From contig CM019064.1 in NCBI GenBank assembly GCA_009667805.1, positions 77,622,400 to 77,686,399 on the forward strand: a stretch of 64,000 bases of DNA. The letters run 5' to 3'. Both the position numbers and the translations under genes were made by a program. Positions 59,168 through 64,000 of this stretch are shown here, one piece after another; positions within the stretch are counted from its first letter, which is position 1, and each line of letters starts with the position of its first letter. Below the pieces are notes generated by a model. The model worked only from the letters and a program-made list of their open reading frames with translations, had not been told where the DNA came from and searched no databases. This DNA comes from Leptobrachium leishanense. Taxonomy: Eukaryota > Chordata > Amphibia > Anura > Megophryidae.

Positions 59168-59828
59168 TTAAGCAAGCATGGGATAGGCATAAGGCTATCC
59201 TAAACAAAAGATAAATCCAGGTTAAGTATCCATGTAATTGGGCAGACTAGATGGGTCGAAAGGTTCTTATCTGCCGACATTTTTCTATGTTTCTATGTTT
59301 CTATAAGGGTTAAAAATAAAAATGAAAAATTCCTTCAAATATCGTGCCTAGGAGGTCCCCATAACCTGCCCGTGAAGTGGCGGATTTCTAGGATGTATAG
59401 AAATATGTAAAAACCAAAACAGGCCAAAACAGTAATTGAATTTAAGCAAGCATGGGATAGGCATAAGGCTATCCTAAACAAAAGATAAATCCAGGTTAAG
59501 TATCCATGTAATTGGGCAGACTAGATGGGCCGAAAGGTTCTTATCTGCCGACATTTTTCTATGTTTCTATGTTTCTATGTTTCTATAAGGGTTAAAAATA
59601 AAAATGAAAAATTCCTTCAAATATCGTGCCTAGGAGGTCCCCATAACCTGCCCGTGAAGTGGCGGATTTCTAGGATGTATAGAAATATGTAAAAACCAAA
59701 AAATGACATTTCAAATGACGGTAAATGCTTTTCCTTTAATCTATCCATAAACAACTGCTTGGGGCGGCAATCTGTATGAAAAGAGGAGACCTTTTCGGAC
59801 ACGCAGAAAAAGTTTACTGATTTTTTGG

Positions 59829-60752
59829 CGGTGAAAAGCAGGAGAATGGAAACTTCTAGACCAAAAAGCCGATTTGGAAAGTGAGATAAATGGGAGAATT
59901 TTTCTGGTTCGGCTATTTTGACCTAGAATTTTCCATTCTCCTGAGTTTCACCTTTCTCTGAATAACCCTGTCAGGGTTATTCAGAGAGCGGTGAAGAGCA
60001 GGAGAATGACTGGAGAATGGAAAATTCTAGGTCAAAATAGCCAAACCAGAAAAATTCTCCCATTTAGGCTAGGGTCAGACTAACGAATTTTTAACGTGCG
60101 TTTAGGCGCACTTAATCACAGCCACACTAGCAGCAAATGACGGGCAATGACGGCCAATATACGAAGTACGGTCGCACGAAAGTCCGGCTGCGCAACGCAA
60201 GTGGAAAATGAACGCATTTTTTCGAGAACGCAGAACCGCTAGTACGGACGTACAGAGTGCGCTGCGTCCACTAGCAGCGTGTGTGCATGATTTGGAGATG
60301 TCAGACCCTGCTCATGTCCGGCCAGCATAACGTCCAGACACCCAAAGTTTCCTGGTTTGGATCCATAAAAAATCACACACAAAAATGCGCATCGTATGAC
60401 CGTTTTCGCGCAATCCGTGAAAAAATACGGCAATGCGTTCGGACGTAATTTTTGACGGTCGCTGCGAAAAATGAGTTAGTCTGACCCTAGCCTTATCTCA
60501 CTTTCCAAATCGGCTATTTGGTCCAGATTGTTCTCTTTTCCTGCCATTCTCCTGGTTTTCACCTTTCTCTGAACAACCCCGAGAGAGAGGTGAAAGCCAG
60601 GAGAACTGGCAGGAGAAGAGAACAATCTAGACCAAATAGCCAATTTGGAAAGTGAGTTAAATGGGAGAATTTTTCTGGTTTGGCTATTTTGACCTAGAAT
60701 TTTCACTTCTCCAGTTATTCTCCTGCTTTTCACCGCTCTCTGAATAACCCTG
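59829..60752. mobile_element. Chain of three family A foldback MITEs
   Basis: Copies are at about 59,829-59,970, 59,972-60,581 and 60,583-60,752. The first two abut end to end (AATAACCCTG-T-CAGGGTTATTCAGAG). The middle copy is opened by a Harbinger-like MITE. Confidence 0.85.
60067..60492. mobile_element. Harbinger-like MITE, family B (best copy)
   Basis: Ends GGCTAGGGTCAGACTAACG and its inverse (GTTAGTCTGACCCTAGCC); exact TTA duplication at 60,064-60,066 and 60,493-60,495. GC-rich interior. No transposase. Confidence 0.88.
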
Positions 60753-60763
60753 TGAATGTTTAA

Positions 60764-61420
60764 TCCCGAGGTTCATTGGAACCCCCTATCTCCCGATCTG
60801 TGGCAGCTAGGGGTTAATGTTTGATATCGTTGGATCGGCCAGAGCATGGCCTTTCCAAGGATACTAAACATGAGCATGAAAAATGTTTTTTTTTTTAAAA
60901 AATATATATTTAAAAAAAAAATCGGAAAAAAATAAACAAGTTTTTTTTGTTTGTTTTTGTTTTGTTAATGCAGCAATATTGTTCCCATTTCAATTATAAT
61001 GTGAACAATAATGCTGCACTAACGATTTTTGTATGCGGTGCGTTTGTTAAAAAAGGCGAAATTTTCCCCAAAAAAAAAATGTAACGAGACCCCATTTCTA
61101 ATTTTTTTAACAAGCGCACCACATACAAATTATAACCGCAAACGATCGCATGTTAAAATGTGAAAAAAACACTTTACACATAATAAATTATTGAAAATTC
61201 TAATTTTATTGCATTTTTTGTTATAATATACAGACAAGACATAACGTATACATATAATAATGACATATTATGAATCTGCCAAGTCTGCCGAAAAGAACGA
61301 TATATAATATGTCTGGGTCATATATCAAAATATGGCTACAAAACGCGGTTAAACATGATGAGCGAAAGCGGTAAAAATGACCTCAGCACAGAGGTGTGAA
61401 AAGCCTCAGCAGCGAAAGGG
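60764..61420. mobile_element. piggyBac-like MITE, relative of 57,941-59,167
   Basis: Ends at TTAA 61,421-61,424 with CTCAGCAGCGAAAGGG. The left limit is either the TTAA at 60,760 or the one at 60,814. It shares GATATCGTTGGATCGGCCAG (last hairpin of the array) and the right half of the larger element but lacks hairpins 1-11. Confidence 0.7.
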
Positions 61421-61434
61421 TTAAATGCAGCATG

Positions 61435-62616
61435 TGGCAGATTAGACCTGTATTTCTATCTATATAAGGGTCTGCCTGTATATATGTGTCTATCTGCCGG
61501 TTCATACATATCTCCTCTCCTCCATTTAGAGTTATATTCATATTTGTGTCTGGCCATTTGGTAAGTGTATCCCTGTGTCCACAGCTGAAATGTAATCAAA
61601 ATGTTTAGCTTTCTCCCTTGGGGGGAGGATATAACACGTAGCTGTAAAAAGGGAATTTCTTTGTACACTAACATAGAAAATCACACCTTGGCAGCCAGCT
61701 CGACCCCAAGAGAGATGGACACCATCTTCAAAGACAGGAAGCACATCCTTGATCTCTAAGGGGGGTCTGGAGGGAAGAGGGACACCTTTAGGCAATTAAA
61801 GATTAACGACGAAGTGCACTCTGGGGATTGTAGGCAAAGGCTCTGCCAGCTAGGAGGCTGGACTTAGAAAAAGGCAGCCCTATATATTTTCTGACTCAAG
61901 CATGGCTCAGGGCTGATCACTTGGGGCACCTTCTAAAGAGGACTGATCGGTCCATGTCCTACCTCCAGGCCCCAGGAGGCACCGATGCTAGCTACTGATT
62001 ATTCCGTCGTAAGTAAGGCTCTGTGATTAACACCTTTTTCTTTATATTTTGCTGTGTATTGTGTAAGTAATTGATTTATTCTAGTTATAAGTTTTTATGT
62101 AACCAAGCACTGATTTTTCTATCATAAATAAACAAAAAAGTATTTAAGTTTTGACTCTGGCTGATGAAATCCACGCTAACTAAGAGATTGGGAGTATTGC
62201 TATTTGCCTTAAGCTCGGTTATATATAAGAAATTGCGTGTTGCGGTCGTCAGGAAACGTCAGAGAATTGTGGGATCCGTAGTCACTGTCCGAGTCTAGGA
62301 TAGTGCGGCTGCTAAGCCCTGCGTCTCCTGTTGCGACGCGCGTAGTGTCCGTGAGGACTGGTGGCAGCGTTACTAGTAGAATAAGAAAGTGAGTTCCAGG
62401 ATTGTGAGAGACGTAGTTAGTACGCACTTCAGGAGAAGACTTGTACTGCGTTGTAATCCTGGGATCAGTATATCACGCTCTACGTGCCTGTTGTGAGAGA
62501 AAGTGTGTCCGGGACGGGTAGAGAAGTGCGCGTAATTATCTGGGTCTAGGATAGATAGATAGTGCGCGGCTTAACCCGGCGTCTTTGCGCAGCAGCGCGC
62601 GTAGTGGGTCGTGACA
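61435..62616 (+). mobile_element. Probable 5' LTR of a Gmr1-like gypsy element
   Basis: Starts near TGTGGCAGATTAGACC and ends near GGGTCGTGACA, followed by ACTGGTGGCAAGCGGTGGG, the usual position of a primer-binding site. AATAAA is at 62,126. An internal partial duplication (GCGCGTAGTG and CTGGTGGCA occur at about 62,340-62,370 and again at 62,598-62,627) suggests a rearranged LTR end. Boundaries are estimates because the 3' LTR is outside the window. Confidence 0.5.
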
Positions 62617-62804
62617 ACTGGTGGCAAGCGGTGGGATATCAGGTTAGTATTTGGATCTGTGAAGCAACATAGACCCAGATACTAAAGAAATTGGTTTTCC
62701 AATTTCCAGAGCAGAACTCAGTGCATTTATTAGAATTTACACAATACACAGCAGTTCCCTTCCCCTTCTTTGTTTTTCTTTTCTATCTTTTATTTGGAGT
62801 GAGA

Positions 62805-63895
62805 ATGTCGCAGCAATCATCAAAAAAGACTTTGGAACAATTATGTCGAGACAGAAATATTTTGACGAAGGATAAAAAGAAAGAGGAACTTTTGCAAGCC
62901 CTCGAGGACTATGAGGCGAGGCAAGCAGTCCAGGACGCAGCAGAGCAGGGTACCATGCTTGACCCAGCCGAAGGAAGCGCAAGTCCAGTGGAAAGAACAG
63001 TGTCAAGTGCTTCGCCCAAGGGTGATACTGCCCTGGATGCTTACTTGCAGACTGTTTTAAAACATGTGGACTCTGCGGACTCGCAGATGCGGCTTCAGCT
63101 CATCCTTCAGTACCAAGAGCGAGAGGAGCGCAGAGCCGAATGCGGAGCTGCGGAGCACTGAGCTGAGGCTGAACACAAAGCTGCTGAGCAAGAGGCGGCA
63201 GCGTGCCAAGCGGACCGAGAAGCTGCGGAGCGCAGGGCTGTGGGTGAGCGAGAAGCGGCGGAGCGCCAAGCCGAACTGGCACATCAGCTCGCTCTGGCAC
63301 AGGCAAGCAGAATGCCATTATCTCCTGCCCCTGCGGGCGCTGCAGAGCTCTCTACGCCCAGACCTCATGCAGAGAACTGGATGTGTTCCTGCGAAGTTTT
63401 GAAAAGACTTGTCGACAGTACCAGCTGCCCAAGGAGCAATGGGCCAGGTACCTCACTCCTGGACTAAAAGGTCCAGCGCTTGAAGCCTTTGCAGAATTAC
63501 CGGTTGAGAGCGACCAGGACTATGAGGCGATTAAAGCCGCGCTGCAGAGGCGTTATAACCTCACGCCAGAGGTATATGGCAAAAAGTTCAGGTCCTTGCA
63601 GAAGCGGGCCGCGGAGAGCTACTCTGCAGTTGTGAGCCACCTGACCAGCCTATTTCGACAATGGGTCAGGGGGCTGAAGACTGACACCTTGGATGCCCTG
63701 GAAGACCTGCTAATCAAAGAGCAGTTCATGCAGCTGTGCCCACCTGAGATCCAGGAATGGCTACTGGATCGCAAACCCGAGACGGCCCTGGAAGCTGGTG
63801 AGCTGGCCGATTTCCATGCGGCCAACAGAGCATCTGTGGACCAGAGCAGATGTTCCCCCAAAGGATCATCAGGATGGAAGCCCAACTCAGCATGA
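62805..63895 (+). pseudogene. Gmr1-like gypsy gag (SCAN-related capsid), broken
   Basis: ATG at 62,805 (MSQQSSKKTLEQLCRDRNIL). A coiled, Glu/Arg/Ala-rich middle has an in-frame TGA at 63,159. The frame continues to about 63,365, where a shift moves it to frame 63,383-63,895 with the capsid core (FLRSFEKTCRQYQLPKEQWA, then YNLTPEVYGKKFRSLQK and LCPPEIQEWLLDRKPETALE). This core is the Gmr1-type gag from which vertebrate SCAN domains are thought to derive. Pol would lie beyond the right edge. Alternative: a SCAN-containing host gene, which the LTR-like leader and the breaks argue against. Confidence 0.8.
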
Positions 63896-64000
63896 CCCCC
63901 CGACATCACGGTGGCAGCGCCCCCCTCTGTGCCAGTCTCTGCTGGGGAGGGGGAAGCGAATCCTTCTTTGCCTGGAAGAAGTGTGCGCCGTCGCTGTTTT
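63896..64000 (+). other. Continuation of the gypsy element
   Basis: GC-rich sequence after the gag frame stop; it is likely the gag/pol junction, cut by the window edge. Confidence 0.5.

Larger units (their letters stand above)
57857..59586 (+). mobile_element. CR1 3' end, split by a MITE and tandemly duplicated
   Basis: 57,857-57,940 (ATTATTTTACTGAGAGGGTG and onwards) continues at 59,168-59,303 after the MITE and ends in ATGTTTCT tails. About 281 bp (CR1 tail plus hAT flank AAGGGTTAAAAATAAAAATG) is then repeated: CR1 tail again at 59,424-59,586. Confidence 0.82.
57622..59828. mobile_element. Truncated hAT, relative of the 6.2-kb element, with nested insertions
   Basis: Starts TAGGGATGAGCCGAACACTC. 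GTGTATGGGGGTCCGGGTAG, GAGTTTTCCATGAAATAA and AATTCCTTCAAATATCGTGC match 32,505-32,640 of the other hAT. A CR1 3' end sits between GAAATAA and GGGTTAAAAAT, and a piggyBac-like MITE sits inside that. The right part is lost where family A MITEs begin. Confidence 0.8.

Noticed and set aside
62805..63895. Host SCAN-domain gene
   Set aside because: An LTR-like leader and primer-site-like sequence precede it, there are no introns, and it is broken by a stop and a frameshift; a retrotransposon gag fits better.

Overview
The window looks like nuclear DNA of a vertebrate, most likely a frog. This is an inference from two things: a recognisable 3' end of a vertebrate collagen gene, and a mobile-element flora (Tc1, CR1, L2, Tx1-type L1, Penelope-like, hAT, piggyBac- and Harbinger-like MITEs, a Gmr1/SCAN-type gypsy gag) typical of large amphibian genomes. 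There is no prokaryotic-style operon and no CRISPR array.

The only host gene I can support is COL26A1 (collagen type XXVI alpha 1, EMID2) on the + strand. Five in-phase exons with canonical splice sites (1091-1153, 2220-2264, 2537-2581, 2871-2955, 13887-14053) encode the last Gly-X-Y repeats, the conserved C-terminal helix and the C-terminus with its stop. The last intron (10.9 kb) is filled by mobile elements: Penelope-like (PLE) inverted repeats at 4.3-7.9 kb and 8.7-11.5 kb and an L2-type LINE at 11.8-13.6 kb. From 14.05 to about 19.5 kb the DNA is mostly non-repetitive with several poly(A) signals and may be 3' UTR or flank.

From 19.5 kb on, the window is almost wholly nested transposons. 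In order: a CR1 LINE split by a tRNA-derived SINE; a composite MITE swollen by an L2 tail and 27-bp minisatellites (21.7-24.9 kb); a 4.1-kb non-autonomous hAT with perfect 8-bp target duplications (27,728-31,823); a 6.2-kb hAT with a decayed BED-finger transposase gene (32,365-38,574), itself split by a 1.1-kb hAT MITE (34,194-35,273); LTR-like and CR1 remnants (39.4-43.7 kb); and a three-level nest at 43.7-55.8 kb, where a GC-rich repeat holds a Tc1 transposon (one stop codon from an open transposase) which holds a 9.1-kb PLE insertion with a 16-bp target duplication. After that come a Tx1-clade LINE (55.8-57.6 kb), a truncated hAT holding CR1 and a piggyBac-like MITE made of about 13 consecutive hairpins (57.6-59.8 kb), a head-to-tail chain of foldback MITEs (59.8-60.8 kb), and the 5' part of a Gmr1-like gypsy retrotransposon running off the right edge (61.4-64.0 kb).

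The most notable observations are: five hammerhead-ribozyme-like motifs (plus a sixth with an altered core) in the PLE sequences, whose helices I and II covary between subfamilies; the serial hairpin array at 57,950-58,602; and the insertion chronology that can be read from exact target duplications and an internal empty-site paralogue. All transposon proteins here carry at least one disabling change, except short partial pieces.
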